This document shows positions 36,911 through 45,928 of a stretch of DNA of 64,000 nucleotides, piece by piece. The notes under the pieces are model-generated. The model ran no database searches. It saw only the letters and a program-made list of their open reading frames with translations, and was not told the origin of the DNA. The position numbers and the translations under genes were made by a program. Position 1 is the first letter of the stretch, and the number at the start of each line of letters is the position of its first letter. Source of the stretch: Prochlorococcus sp. AG-412-I05 (GTDB lineage: Bacteria > Cyanobacteriota > Cyanobacteriia > PCC-6307 > Cyanobiaceae); assembly GCA_003214855.1 (NCBI GenBank), contig QCLC01000002.1, forward strand, positions 1-64,000. Direction: 5' to 3'.

Positions 36911-37888
36911 TTACGAGCCCTTATTGGCCGTAAATGGTTGATCAAGCTTCTGTTTTGTCAGATAGTTTAGTAGAGCCATTCGCTCATCTGGTATTATTCC
37001 AGCTTCTAATAATTGCTCTAATTCATGTGCACGTTGCAGTACATATTGACACGCTAATTTACTAGCATCCTCATTCAATCCTTTTAGATATGTATGAACT
37101 CGTCCAGTTTTGGTTGTTGAAGCATCATTATTTAGCCCTAGCCCTTGTCTAAATAAGTCGGCAGAAAACACATTTAGCGCCCTAAGCATACCTAGGGCAT
37201 CTGCTACCAGTTCATCAAATAGGTTTAATCTCATTTCACCAGCTAATTGTTGAGTGGCGAGATGGGTTAGCTCATGCTCAAGTCGCCAATGTTGAGAGAT
37301 TTCAAGCCATGCTTTTGTTGTCGGTTTCCCTGGGATAACACTTATAGGCAGTGAGCTATATGGAGAGCGATGTAAGATAATCAACTGACAACGTTCCTTA
37401 ATATTTATATTTTGGATTAACCCCCAGTGAATTAAACCAGCAACAGCTTGGGCATGAACAGAAGATTGGATATGTGTTTGTTCACACCGGTATGCTAAGC
37501 AACGTACCACATTCAAAAAATCATCCTGATCATTTATCTCTATTACAGGGTATGTTCCGCATGGGTGATCGACTAGTCGAACTGAAAACCCTTGTTGATC
37601 CTTAAGCTTCAGAATGTTATCATTTTCTTCATTATTCATTGCTCTACCTCGTAGTACTAATTGTTTGTATCTCTCGGATTTACTCGCTCCATCATGAGGA
37701 TTAATCCATAACTGTGGTAGATAGGAACGCAAACTCTCGAAATATCCATCGCAAGCTGTCTCTTTTAGCCATTTTTGCCACCATTCAATGCCTGGCTGTA
37801 CTGGTAGAGGAAGGCTTGGCCATTGTTTCGCAGATGCAATGAAGGGCCTACAGTACTCTTCAATTGATATATTTGAAGTTGAACTCAT
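36911..37888 (-). CDS. Putative zinc metallopeptidase-like protein (HExxH), 325 aa
   Basis: The 325-aa soluble protein contains HWRLEHELTHLATQQLAGEM near residue 210. HELTH is an HExxH zinc motif, and FDELVADALGMLRALN about 20 residues later supplies a possible third ligand Glu, as in gluzincins. There is no signal peptide or membrane helix. The pattern resembles the poorly known DUF7005-type family, though I am not sure of that. The gene lies alone in AT-rich sequence, and its own codons are A/T-biased compared with core genes. Peptidase activity is inferred from the motif only. Confidence 0.65.
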   Translation of the reverse strand: MSSTSNISIEEYCRPFIASAKQWPSLPLPVQPGIEWWQKWLKETACDGYFESLRSYLPQLWINPHDGASKSERYKQLVLRGRAMNNEENDNILKLKDQQGFSVRLVDHPCGTYPVIEINDQDDFLNVVRCLAYRCEQTHIQSSVHAQAVAGLIHWGLIQNINIKERCQLIILHRSPYSSLPISVIPGKPTTKAWLEISQHWRLEHELTHLATQQLAGEMRLNLFDELVADALGMLRALNVFSADLFRQGLGLNNDASTTKTGRVHTYLKGLNEDASKLACQYVLQRAHELEQLLEAGIIPDERMALLNYLTKQKLDQPFTANKGS

Positions 37889-38334
37889 TTCTTATTAGGA
37901 AACTTGCTATTTAACCAATTATAACAGTCTAAATCAGATGGTAGTCTTTAGTAGATTAGATCGATACTTCTCCTAAACAATCCCTTACTATCTCCATCTT
38001 CATTAAGCAATTAATTGCTTCATATATTTTACAGAGCAATACTGGCCTTATTTGTCAAGCACTGTAAGCACAGATTGTATTGGTTGTTATCTAAATCGAA
38101 TTAGCGCTTAGATGTTGCTGCCTAATTTTGGCATAATTCTAATATTTCAGACTCTTATTCTTGTCAATTATTTTTTTGTAGATTGGATTACTACCTTCTT
38201 GTTTTAATTATTAAGCATAGCCTCTATGGATTAGGTTTTAATTAACGCAAATAACTTATTTTGGGTTTGATCAGTATGCTTAAATGGTATTTTATGGTAG
38301 CCTAGTATTAGATTGTCATAATCGGTCGACATCC
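37889..38334. other. AT-rich divergent intergenic region
   Basis: About 450 AT-rich bases between two divergently read genes, presumably with promoters for both. No coding frame or RNA was recognised. Confidence 0.45.
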
Positions 38335-38646
38335 ATGGGATCTATTACAGTTTTAAAGTTCAGTTCAGATGATTGTGGTACCTGTCACCGCATGAGTCAT
38401 TACGATGAAGCGGTCAGCAAAGAGCTTGGCTATGGCTTTGTCAATGTTATGCTTCAGGATACAGATGTTTATCGTCGTTACCGGCGATTGTTACTGGCGC
38501 AATACCCAAATAAAGTCGGCATGGGCTGGCCTACTTATTTGGTAGTTAGCGATCCAGAGGGTGAATTTACTATTCATGGCGAACTTAAAGGAGGTATGCC
38601 AAAGGGAGATTTTCGTAAACGATTGAATTCCATCGTAATAAACTAA
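38335..38646 (+). CDS. Thioredoxin-like protein with CGTC motif
   Basis: The ATG at 38335 gives 103 aa: MGSITVLKFSSDDCGTCHRM, with the redox motif CGTC near residue 14. The thioredoxin-fold text follows, VNVMLQDTDVYRRYRRLLLA, and then WPTYLVVSDPEGEFTIHG, where the cis-Pro is in the WPT position. The frame opens earlier at 38284, but those residues do not match. It lacks a signal peptide, so it acts in the cytoplasm. Its partner is unknown. Confidence 0.85.
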   Translation: MGSITVLKFSSDDCGTCHRMSHYDEAVSKELGYGFVNVMLQDTDVYRRYRRLLLAQYPNKVGMGWPTYLVVSDPEGEFTIHGELKGGMPKGDFRKRLNSIVIN

Positions 38647-39337
38647 TCTTTTTATTGGGCTAGCTTGAATTTTAACTTGTTCAGTCGATGTCAACTGTCC
38701 TTGCATATTAACAAGGCTACTCTTTATTTATATTCATTGTACTTCAAGAAACCAAGAACTCATAGATCATAACCCATACATATCTAGCAGATTAATGATA
38801 CTCACATTTTACTTGCTCTCAGTTTTTTCTATTCGTCGAATAGGATTATAGTTGTAGAAAATGTTGTGTCTCTAGTCTAGAATAAGAGTTAGTGAGTAAT
38901 GCAGAGTAATGAGTGCTTTCTATTTATTCGATTAATTTAATACCTTCTTATTCCTTTTGCCTTTGATGGCTTCAGTTGTCTATGACTCACCAGACGCATT
39001 TTTTCTTGTTTAAGCTAATAATAGCATTTTGCTGTTATTCCTTTTCCTCCTTTTAGAAAGCAAGAATCCTTCGATCTCAGCTTAAATTTATGGATTGTTC
39101 TATTTGTTATTGCTGAATCTATAAATATCAATTTATGCTTCCTTTACTTCTCGCTCCTATAATTCTGAACAGCCAACGTATTAAGATTTCGTTGTATTTG
39201 CCCACGCTTATTTGTATTCTATATTCTTTTTGTATATTGCAGCGATGTCTTTTTGCGTCTCAGGCTATAATAAAATGATTTATGGATATCTTTGAATTTC
39301 TTATCAACTTTAGAAATTCTCTCTATCAGGCGACTTC
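38647..39337. other. AT-rich spacer of about 690 bases
   Basis: A long AT-rich stretch without a convincing coding frame, RNA gene or repeat. T-rich runs are frequent on the plus strand. It belongs to the low-GC block between the ABC exporter and nadA. Confidence 0.5.
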
Positions 39338-39568
39338 ATGAGCTCTAGACCCTGTAGTTGTTGTGGTGGCTCAATGTATAGAGCCGACCGTTCGCTTGCC
39401 GGTCGGTTGGTTTGCATGAACTGTGGAACTCCATTAGGTGCAAATACTAGAAGTAGACAAAGTTATCTATCACGAAGGAATCCCTTAAGTTCAACATTTA
39501 GATTACGCTGGCAGACAATACTAGTAATCTTTATCATAAGTTTATTGATTATAATAATCATGACTTGA
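39338..39568 (+). CDS. Small zinc-ribbon membrane protein (76 aa)
   Basis: Starts MSSRPCSCCGGSMYRADRSL. Cysteines in CSCCGG and in VCMNCGTPLG can form a zinc ribbon with two CxxC knuckles. After a basic linker (RSRQSYLSRRNPLSS) comes one C-terminal helix, TILVIFIISLLIIIIMT. The layout suggests a membrane-anchored zinc-ribbon protein with its ribbon in the cytoplasm. The function is unknown. It lies alone in AT-rich sequence. Confidence 0.75.
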   Translation: MSSRPCSCCGGSMYRADRSLAGRLVCMNCGTPLGANTRSRQSYLSRRNPLSSTFRLRWQTILVIFIISLLIIIIMT

Positions 39569-39705
39569 TTGGTTAAATTCTATATCTAATTTGTTGGAAT
39601 TCAGCCTCATTGCTTATTTAAGGTCAAACAATATAGTACTCCTATTATTTTAACAGTAGCTTAATGCCGAAAAAATATTTATATATGCAATTGAATATTT
39701 ACAAA

Positions 39706-40497
39706 CTAACCTGGAATGACTTGATAATGTCCATTTACAAAAATAATTTCAAGTGGTGTTTCATAAAGTTTTCCTAGTGGTTCTGATTGTAGTAGATCAT
39801 TAGTCGCTCCATCCTGAATGATTTCTCCATTCTTTATGAATATGATTCGTTCCATTTCTTTTACTATATCTTCTACACGATGTGTTATAAGAATGATCGT
39901 CGTATTGCCTTTACACAAGCTGCGAATGCATTTTAGTAACTGGTGTCGTGCTTTTAGATCAAGTCCATTTGTAGGTTCATCTAATATTAAAATTTCTGGT
40001 TTGTTTACCATTGCCCTCGCGATTAATAGTCGCCTCCTTTCTCCATCTGATAATTGACCGAATGATCTTGTGGAAATATCTTGAAATCCAAGCTCTGAAA
40101 TAAGTTTCTGTACTTTTCTTATTTCTTTTTCATTCGGGCTACGGTTACGGTTAATTCCTATTGACCCATAAAGTCCAGATAAGACAACATCCCTAGCACT
40201 AATAAAGTCTGGGGTGCGTATCTCCAGGTCAGTGGAAACCACTCCAATACGCGAGCGTAGCTGATTTAATTCAATTGTTTGATTACCGAAGATTTTTAGA
40301 GTAGAACCCCTTTTTACAATGGGATATATATTTCGACTGATTAGTTTTACCAGTGCTGTTTTGCCAGATCCATTTGGCCCTAAAATTGCAGTGTTTTCTC
40401 CTTGCATCAATCTTAATGTCAGGCTTCTGAAAACCTGGGTAGGTCCAAGCCAGGCCTCTACCTCCTTAATGTCAAGCCATGCATGTTCGTCGTTCAT
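39706..40497 (-). CDS. ABC transporter ATP-binding protein (lone ATPase)
   Basis: The ATG at 40497 gives 263 aa starting MNDEHAWLDIKEVEAWLGPT, close to the usual domain start; ATGs at 40539 and an upstream start at 40569 are alternatives. Walker A is TAILGPNGSGKTALVKLISR, the signature is QLSDGERRRLLIARAM with D for the second G, and Walker B is ILILDEPTNGLDLKARHQLL, followed by ITHRVEDI. The D-E-P-T form and short length suit an ABC-F-like or ModF/YlmA-type ATPase. No permease gene is next to it. Confidence 0.88.
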   Translation of the reverse strand: MNDEHAWLDIKEVEAWLGPTQVFRSLTLRLMQGENTAILGPNGSGKTALVKLISRNIYPIVKRGSTLKIFGNQTIELNQLRSRIGVVSTDLEIRTPDFISARDVVLSGLYGSIGINRNRSPNEKEIRKVQKLISELGFQDISTRSFGQLSDGERRRLLIARAMVNKPEILILDEPTNGLDLKARHQLLKCIRSLCKGNTTIILITHRVEDIVKEMERIIFIKNGEIIQDGATNDLLQSEPLGKLYETPLEIIFVNGHYQVIPG

Positions 40498-40910
40498 TTT
40501 CTTAAGACCAGAATTTTTATAATTCTCTAGTCCCTTCATTATCTTCTTTCTCTCTTTTAAGTCAAGCAACTACTGCCTCTATTTTTAATATGCAATACAA
40601 ATCTTTTGACTCTTACTTCGAGTTATCACCACATAGGCATATAACCCATATTTTAATAACTTTACCATTTAAATGGTCGCAATATTTATTTGCCTTGTAT
40701 TTTCGATTCTCCATCATTTTTCGTATTAGAGCCTTTTGACTTCACTGCGGAAAGTACGACGCTTTTATCCGAATACTATATGACTTTTATCCATGAAGCT
40801 TTGCCTGCTCCTCCATGCGATAATATCGAAAGATACCTTTCTATTTAATCTGATTTGTATTTGAATAAATTATCTTTTCTACAAACAATGTTCGGTCATA
40901 ATGCAAGCTA
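40498..40910. other. AT-rich divergent intergenic region
   Basis: About 410 AT-rich bases between the ABC ATPase and the small membrane protein. No gene or structure was supported. Confidence 0.4.
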
Positions 40911-41282
40911 ATGAAGCAAACTATTTTCTTTCGCCTCATAACTTTGATCACATTTGCCCTGTCTTGGTATTCATGGTGGCTTCTTTATAACCAACAATCT
41001 CTATGGTGGATCTTGTTAGGGCTAATGTTGCTTGTATCAATACTTACATCGATTTATGGTTTAAAGTCTGTTCGTAGGATTCTAGCCGTTCCTGGCTTAA
41101 ATCTCCCAATCTCAGGCTTCCTTCTCACGGCCTCTGCTCTTGGATATTTTGTTTCAGCGCTGGTTGGTTTTATGATTGTAATCTTTCAACTACCATTTCA
41201 CGATAAGAGCTTTATGATCTTACCCATGATTATTGCTACATTACTATTTGGAGGTGCAACACTCGGTGTTTACCAAGATTAG
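40911..41282 (+). CDS. Four-helix small membrane protein (123 aa)
   Basis: Starts MKQTIFFRLITLITFALSWY. Hydrophobic helices lie at about residues 8-25, 30-48 (LWWILLGLMLLVSILTSIYG), 65-92 (GFLLTASALGYFVSALVGFM) and 100-118. Loops are short and weakly basic. I do not recognise the family. It precedes the hydrolase gene by 139 bases on the same strand, and both sit in the AT-rich block. Confidence 0.7.
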   Translation: MKQTIFFRLITLITFALSWYSWWLLYNQQSLWWILLGLMLLVSILTSIYGLKSVRRILAVPGLNLPISGFLLTASALGYFVSALVGFMIVIFQLPFHDKSFMILPMIIATLLFGGATLGVYQD

Positions 41283-41421
41283 ATTTGATTGGATTTAATT
41301 TTCCCTCGCTTATTTCTAGTTTAGCATTTTCAATGCTGCCAACATCTTTTTGAATATTATTATCTAATTTGCTATAGTGACATTGTCTCATTCATCATTC
41401 CCTGCTAATTAAGTTTACTCC

Positions 41422-42132
41422 ATGCAATCTGTTGATCCTAATCAACCTGTTTTAATCCTTGGCGGCTTCTTGATCACAGAAGAGGCCTATACATCTTTGG
41501 CCAGCTGGATTCGCAATAAACAAGGTTCGATTGTAAGGGTCGTACCTTCTTCTAAATTTGATTGGCTGCTCACTACATGGGCCATAGGTTGGCGCAGACT
41601 CCTTGATCGTGTTGATGCACTCGTTAATGACCTCCAGTCTCGATCCCATACAGGAAAGGTGACACTTATAGGTCATAGTTCTGGAGGTGTCATGCTTCGC
41701 CTTTATCTTGGAGATCAACCTTTCTCTGGTCGTGTTTATAGTGGATATAAATCTTGCAATCGACTCATAACACTAGGTAGTCCGCACCAAGCAGTTCGTG
41801 CCACCCCTCTGCGCGCTCACGTTAATACTCTCTATCCTGGTTGTTTTTATGCTGATCATGTAGATTACTTTTCCACTGCTGGCCGATTATCACTCGACAG
41901 TCCAAATGCCAGCCAGTTTACCAAGTTTACCGCCGCCAACTCCTATCGCAGCATCTCAGATGATCCTCTATTACATGGAGACGGCTTAGTCCCAGTTAGC
42001 TCTGCACTTCTTGCTCAATCTCGAGATCTTGTTCTCAATGACACAGCCCACGGAGGTCTCTTTGGCAGATCTTGGTATGGCTCAATAGATCGTATAGAGC
42101 AATGGTGGCCTTACGCTATGGGGTTTGCCTAA
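41422..42132 (+). CDS. Alpha/beta-hydrolase (lipase-like)
   Basis: The 236-aa protein has the early strand QPVLILGGFLITEEAYTSLA, then the nucleophile elbow VTLIGHSSGGVMLRLYLGDQ (GHSSG, Ser near residue 83). RLITLGSPHQA and GDGLVPVSSALL carry a likely catalytic Asp, and NDTAHGGLFGRSWYG a likely His. The pattern matches cyanobacterial and plant triacylglycerol-lipase-like hydrolases. There is no signal peptide. The substrate is unknown. It ends the low-GC block. Confidence 0.88.
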   Translation: MQSVDPNQPVLILGGFLITEEAYTSLASWIRNKQGSIVRVVPSSKFDWLLTTWAIGWRRLLDRVDALVNDLQSRSHTGKVTLIGHSSGGVMLRLYLGDQPFSGRVYSGYKSCNRLITLGSPHQAVRATPLRAHVNTLYPGCFYADHVDYFSTAGRLSLDSPNASQFTKFTAANSYRSISDDPLLHGDGLVPVSSALLAQSRDLVLNDTAHGGLFGRSWYGSIDRIEQWWPYAMGFA

Positions 42133-42675
42133 GGCATGAAGGTTTTAGTTTCTGTACCAATTTCTTGACTACTCAAATAGTTAAATATAGTTACCTTCTC
42201 TCTGTTTGTATTGTATAGCTTGTTTCATCGATTTTTTTATTTATTCTTTGACCCTTTGTTGCGGTATTCTTTACTTTGGTCCCAATCAAATATCCTCAAT
42301 ATCGATCTTTTATAGCATTTTCATCGTATTGATGAACTATTCCTGTAAATTCACATGCCTCTAAAATGTTATCATTAGTCTATTTAGCTGCAGGTTGATT
42401 GTGTTTATTTGAATAATACCATTTTAGCCCTCTATTTAAATATTACCATAGAGCCAATACGATTCCATGATCCCCTGTTGTAACCCTATAGATATATTCA
42501 GCTTTTGTAGGCACAGCCCCTGAGCATTGTCTTGAAGTATTTGTGATTTCGTTGGTTCCCAAGCCTGTATTGATTCACAGCATTTGCTAGTTTTGCCTAA
42601 GCTGTCTGGGAATTAATCTGAATAATCTTGCACGGCTCTCTCTTGTTGTTTTGATTTTAAGTTGATAGTGAATAA
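42133..42675. other. AT-rich spacer between convergent genes
   Basis: About 540 bases between the hydrolase and nadA stops. No coding frame, RNA gene or clear terminator was found. Confidence 0.45.
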
Positions 42676-43677
42676 TTAATGTTGACTGGTGTACCATTTT
42701 CCTTTCATATTCAGCATGCGTTGAATAGGAATAAGAGCCTTTTGACGTACCCCCTCTTCAATTTCTATTGATGGCTTCATTGTGCTTAAGCAGCTCCATA
42801 GCTTTTCCAATGTATTCAATCGCATATATGGGCATTCATTGCAGCTGCATCCGTCAATACCTGGAACATCAATAAATTCTTTTTTTGGCATCCTTAATTT
42901 CATCTGGTGCAGGATGCCTGGTTCTGTTAGTACGATAAACTTTAGGCATGGGCTTATCTCTGTATATTCAAGTAATTTGCTTGTTGAGCCAACATAATCC
43001 GCTATTTCTAGAAGATTTTCTAGGCACTCCGGATGAGCTATGACCTCTGCTTCGGGGTGCATCATTTGTAGTTTCAGCAGAGCTTCTTCGCTAAATGTTT
43101 CATGCACCATGCAGCGTCCAGGCCAGATCGTCAGTTTTCTTCCACTCTGCTTTTGAACCCACCTGCCCAGGTTTTGATCCGGTGCAAATAGGATTGGTTG
43201 ATCCTTGGGTAATTGACTTACAAGTTCTACAGCGTTGCTACTTGTACAGATCAGATCGCTTTGGGCTTTAACAGCAGCTGTGCAGTTGATATAGCTCACC
43301 ACAATGTGGTCTGGGTGCTTGTTTCTGAATGCAGCAAACTCATCTGCTTGGCAGTCATCAGCAAGGGAGCACCCCGCTTCGAGATCTGGTATCAATACAA
43401 TTTTTTCCGGGCTGAGAATCTTTGCTGTTTCTGCCATGAAGTGCACCCCGCAGAACACGATCACATCAGCATTTGTGCTAGCAGCTCTACGTGAGAGTTC
43501 CAGGGAGTCACCAATGAAATCGGCGATGTCTTGTATTTCTGGATCTTGGTAGTAGTGAGCCAGGATCACGGCATTGAGTTTTTTGCGTAGCTCAGCAATG
43601 GCACCCTTTAATTCTTTTCTAGTTGATGGCACTTGAGAGACCGTCTTGGCGGTGCAAACAGCGGTCATTCGGACCAT
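42676..43677 (-). CDS. nadA: Quinolinate synthase A
   Basis: The 333-aa iron-sulfur enzyme condenses iminoaspartate with dihydroxyacetone phosphate to make quinolinate for NAD. Family text includes [20 protein letters not shown] and [20 protein letters not shown]. One cluster Cys is in FCGVHFMAE, another in [20 protein letters not shown], and a third in the C-terminal [20 protein letters not shown]. The start reads [20 protein letters not shown], and the second Met is an alternative. A divergent metallophosphoesterase follows. Confidence 0.97.
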   Translation of the reverse strand: MVRMTAVCTAKTVSQVPSTRKELKGAIAELRKKLNAVILAHYYQDPEIQDIADFIGDSLELSRRAASTNADVIVFCGVHFMAETAKILSPEKIVLIPDLEAGCSLADDCQADEFAAFRNKHPDHIVVSYINCTAAVKAQSDLICTSSNAVELVSQLPKDQPILFAPDQNLGRWVQKQSGRKLTIWPGRCMVHETFSEEALLKLQMMHPEAEVIAHPECLENLLEIADYVGSTSKLLEYTEISPCLKFIVLTEPGILHQMKLRMPKKEFIDVPGIDGCSCNECPYMRLNTLEKLWSCLSTMKPSIEIEEGVRQKALIPIQRMLNMKGKWYTSQH

Positions 43678-43711
43678 CTAGGGCAGTATGGCCATAGCCT
43701 AGACATTAGCC

Positions 43712-44578
43712 CTGTCACACCAGAGCCTCGCCATCGTTGGAGACCTCCATGGTGTATGGACACCTGATGATCAGAATTTACTGACTGAACTTCAGCCAGA
43801 CGCTGTGTTGTTTGTAGGTGATCTCAGCGAAGGTGACCTCAAGTTAGTCAAAGCAATACAACAGCTTCCTCTGCCGACAGCTGTCATTCTTGGTAATCAT
43901 GACCATGGACGTGATCACAGTGGCGAAGTCCTCCAACGTCAATTGACGTTATTAGGTGACCGTCATTGCGGTTGGAGTTTGCGCCAATGGCATTCTCCAC
44001 CGATTGCTGTCGTTGGTGCCCGGCCTTGTAGTGCTGGTGGTGGCTTCCAGCTTGCCAAAGCCGTTCAGGCGATCTTTGGCCCGATGTCGGCGAGTGAATC
44101 TGCTGACCGGATTGAGGCCGCTGCAAAGCAGGCACCATCCCAATGGCCATTAGTGATATTGGCTCATTCTGGTCCGACGGGCCTCGGCTCAGATGCTCAA
44201 AGCCCTTGTGGTCGCGATTGGAAAGTTCCAGCTCTCGATTGGGGCGATCAGGATCTTGCTATGGCCCTTGATCGGATCCGTAAGGATCGGGTGCCAGATC
44301 TGGTTGTGTTTGGCCACATGCATCACGATCTAAAACGTGGAACAGGTTTGCGGCAAACCTGTGTTCAGGATCGTTTTGGCACTGTCTTTCTCAATGCTGC
44401 TTGTGTACCGCGGCGTGGTAGTGAATCGTCTGGTCGTCAGTTATGTCACTTGTCCTGGGTTGAGTTTCTTGATGGACAGCTAAGCCAGGCGAGCCACCGT
44501 TGGTTTCTTCCAGATTCATCCTTGGCCTATGAACAGATTCTGTTTGAAAGACCAACACCATTGGTGAAAAAGTGCTGA
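43712..44578 (+). CDS. Calcineurin-like metallophosphoesterase (TIGR04168-type), unclear start
   Basis: The protein of about 288 aa has the metal-binding motifs LAIVGDLHGVW (GDxH), LFVGDLSEGDL (GD), VILGNHDHGRD (GNHD), then ILAHSGPTG and VVFGHMHHDLK (GHxH). The frame has no ATG, GTG or TTG before GDLHG except an ATG at 43688, which is followed by TAG at 43700. CTG at 43712 is the only other plausible start. A GTG at 43805 would cut off the first metal motif. The stop overlaps the glycosyltransferase start by 7 bases. The substrate is unknown. Confidence 0.85.
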   Translation: MSHQSLAIVGDLHGVWTPDDQNLLTELQPDAVLFVGDLSEGDLKLVKAIQQLPLPTAVILGNHDHGRDHSGEVLQRQLTLLGDRHCGWSLRQWHSPPIAVVGARPCSAGGGFQLAKAVQAIFGPMSASESADRIEAAAKQAPSQWPLVILAHSGPTGLGSDAQSPCGRDWKVPALDWGDQDLAMALDRIRKDRVPDLVVFGHMHHDLKRGTGLRQTCVQDRFGTVFLNAACVPRRGSESSGRQLCHLSWVEFLDGQLSQASHRWFLPDSSLAYEQILFERPTPLVKKC

Positions 44579-45648
44579 TTTACCTCTGCTTGAGTAGCCA
44601 TGGCTATGGCCATGCAGCACGCCAGGCATCTGTCCTTCGAGAACTGCATCGCCTTCAGCCGCAATGGCGCTTCGTAGTGAGCACGGATGTGGACTTCCAA
44701 TTCCTCAACCTTGCGCTGCAAGGTGTCCCTTTCGAACACCGCAAACTGCGCTGGGATGTGGGCATGGTTCAGGCGAATGCCTTAGCCATTGACCAAATTG
44801 CCACTCTCAAGGCTTTGCAGGAACTTGAACAAAACATTCCTGCCCAGATTGCGACTGAGGTCTCTTGGCTCCAGTCTCAACACAAGTCGGTGCTTGTACT
44901 TGCTGACATTCCACCAGCTGCTGCTGAGTTAGCTGATCAGCTTGGTGTTCCTTTGGTATGGATGGGCAACTTTGGTTGGGATGAGATCTACGCTCCTCTT
45001 GGAGATTCTTTTCTTACCTACGCTGAAGCTGCGGCAGCTGAATACTCACGTGGGCAGAAGTTGTTACGTTGCCCATTCTCTCTTGCAATGGACTGGGGGC
45101 TGCCTGAACAGAGCCTTGGCATAACAGCGTCTTCACCTCGATCACTCCCGCTAGGACTCCACCAGAAACTTGAGTCTTTTAAAGGTCCAATCGTGATGGT
45201 GGGATTTGGCGGGCTGGGTTTGGCACTCGACTCAGAGTTGTTCCAACGCTGGCCTGATCACCTCTTTTTGATGCCCAAACCACGATCTGTTGACACTTTT
45301 CTGAGCATGCAATCACCTGACAATGTTTTCTATCTACCCAGGTCAATTCGAGTTGTCGATGCTCTTCCTTACTGTTCTAGGCACCTTGGGAAGCCTGGTT
45401 ACAGCAGTTTCTGTGAAGCCATCAGCTTGGGTGTCGGTCTCCATGTGGTTCTTCGAGAAGGCTTTGCAGAGTCCAAGGCACTGATCAACGGCTTGCAAGA
45501 CTATGCAGCCCATCGGCTGCTTGAGCGAGACTCCCTTGAGCTTGGAGAATGGGAGTTAGACCAACCCTTGATACCCGCGGTTCAGCAACCGCTGGCTGTC
45601 GATGGATCCATCGCGGCAGCAAGAGCTGTAGTTGAACTGGTCGCTTAA
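44572..45648 (+). CDS. Glycosyltransferase-like protein (GT-B type)
   Basis: The 358-aa protein, from a GTG, begins MLIYLCLSSHGYGHAARQAS, the GHxxR/A loop of GT-B (GT28/GT1-like) enzymes. The first Rossmann half continues to LVLADIPPAAAELADQLGVP and VWMGNFGWDEIYAP. The second half has PIVMVGFGGLGLALDSELFQ and the donor-site text LGKPGYSSFCEAISLGVGLH. The acceptor and donor sugars are unknown. It overlaps the metallophosphoesterase by 7 bases, so the two are translated together. Confidence 0.85.
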   Translation: MLIYLCLSSHGYGHAARQASVLRELHRLQPQWRFVVSTDVDFQFLNLALQGVPFEHRKLRWDVGMVQANALAIDQIATLKALQELEQNIPAQIATEVSWLQSQHKSVLVLADIPPAAAELADQLGVPLVWMGNFGWDEIYAPLGDSFLTYAEAAAAEYSRGQKLLRCPFSLAMDWGLPEQSLGITASSPRSLPLGLHQKLESFKGPIVMVGFGGLGLALDSELFQRWPDHLFLMPKPRSVDTFLSMQSPDNVFYLPRSIRVVDALPYCSRHLGKPGYSSFCEAISLGVGLHVVLREGFAESKALINGLQDYAAHRLLERDSLELGEWELDQPLIPAVQQPLAVDGSIAAARAVVELVA

Positions 45649-45928
45649 TCAGAATTACTAATCAAAAGGCTTAGATCGTTCAATTTGCAAAAGGCTGATT
45701 CTTCAACTTGGATTTCAGCGATCTTTGGGCTCGACAGAACCCCTGTTGCGTGTGGACGATCCCAGTACCGGCACACGAGGGCTGTTCCTTTGGGCTCGCT
45801 TCGTCAAAGTCAACGCGATTATTAAATCATTTGGTTTAATACCCACCCTTGGATGATCAGCGCCTCCCATTCGCTTCTGGGATTTGCTCGAACCTTTCCT
45901 CTCCACTCCATGGGTTCTTGTTCTCTGA
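45649..45928. other. Spacer with an open but unstarted frame
   Basis: About 280 bases. One plus frame lacks an ATG but is protein-like (GSTEPLLRVDDPSTGTRGLF, then WARFVKVNAIIKSFGLIPTL) and ends near 45855. It may be a gene remnant; support is weak. Confidence 0.25.

Noticed and set aside
45715..45906. 63-codon minus-strand frame upstream of the GH104 gene
   Set aside because: Lys/Arg-rich, with no motif; the opposite-strand frame is at least as protein-like.
45840..45910. Possible tRNA-like segment (GGTTCGA on the minus strand)
   Set aside because: The flanking bases do not pair as a T-arm and no anticodon or acceptor stem was found.
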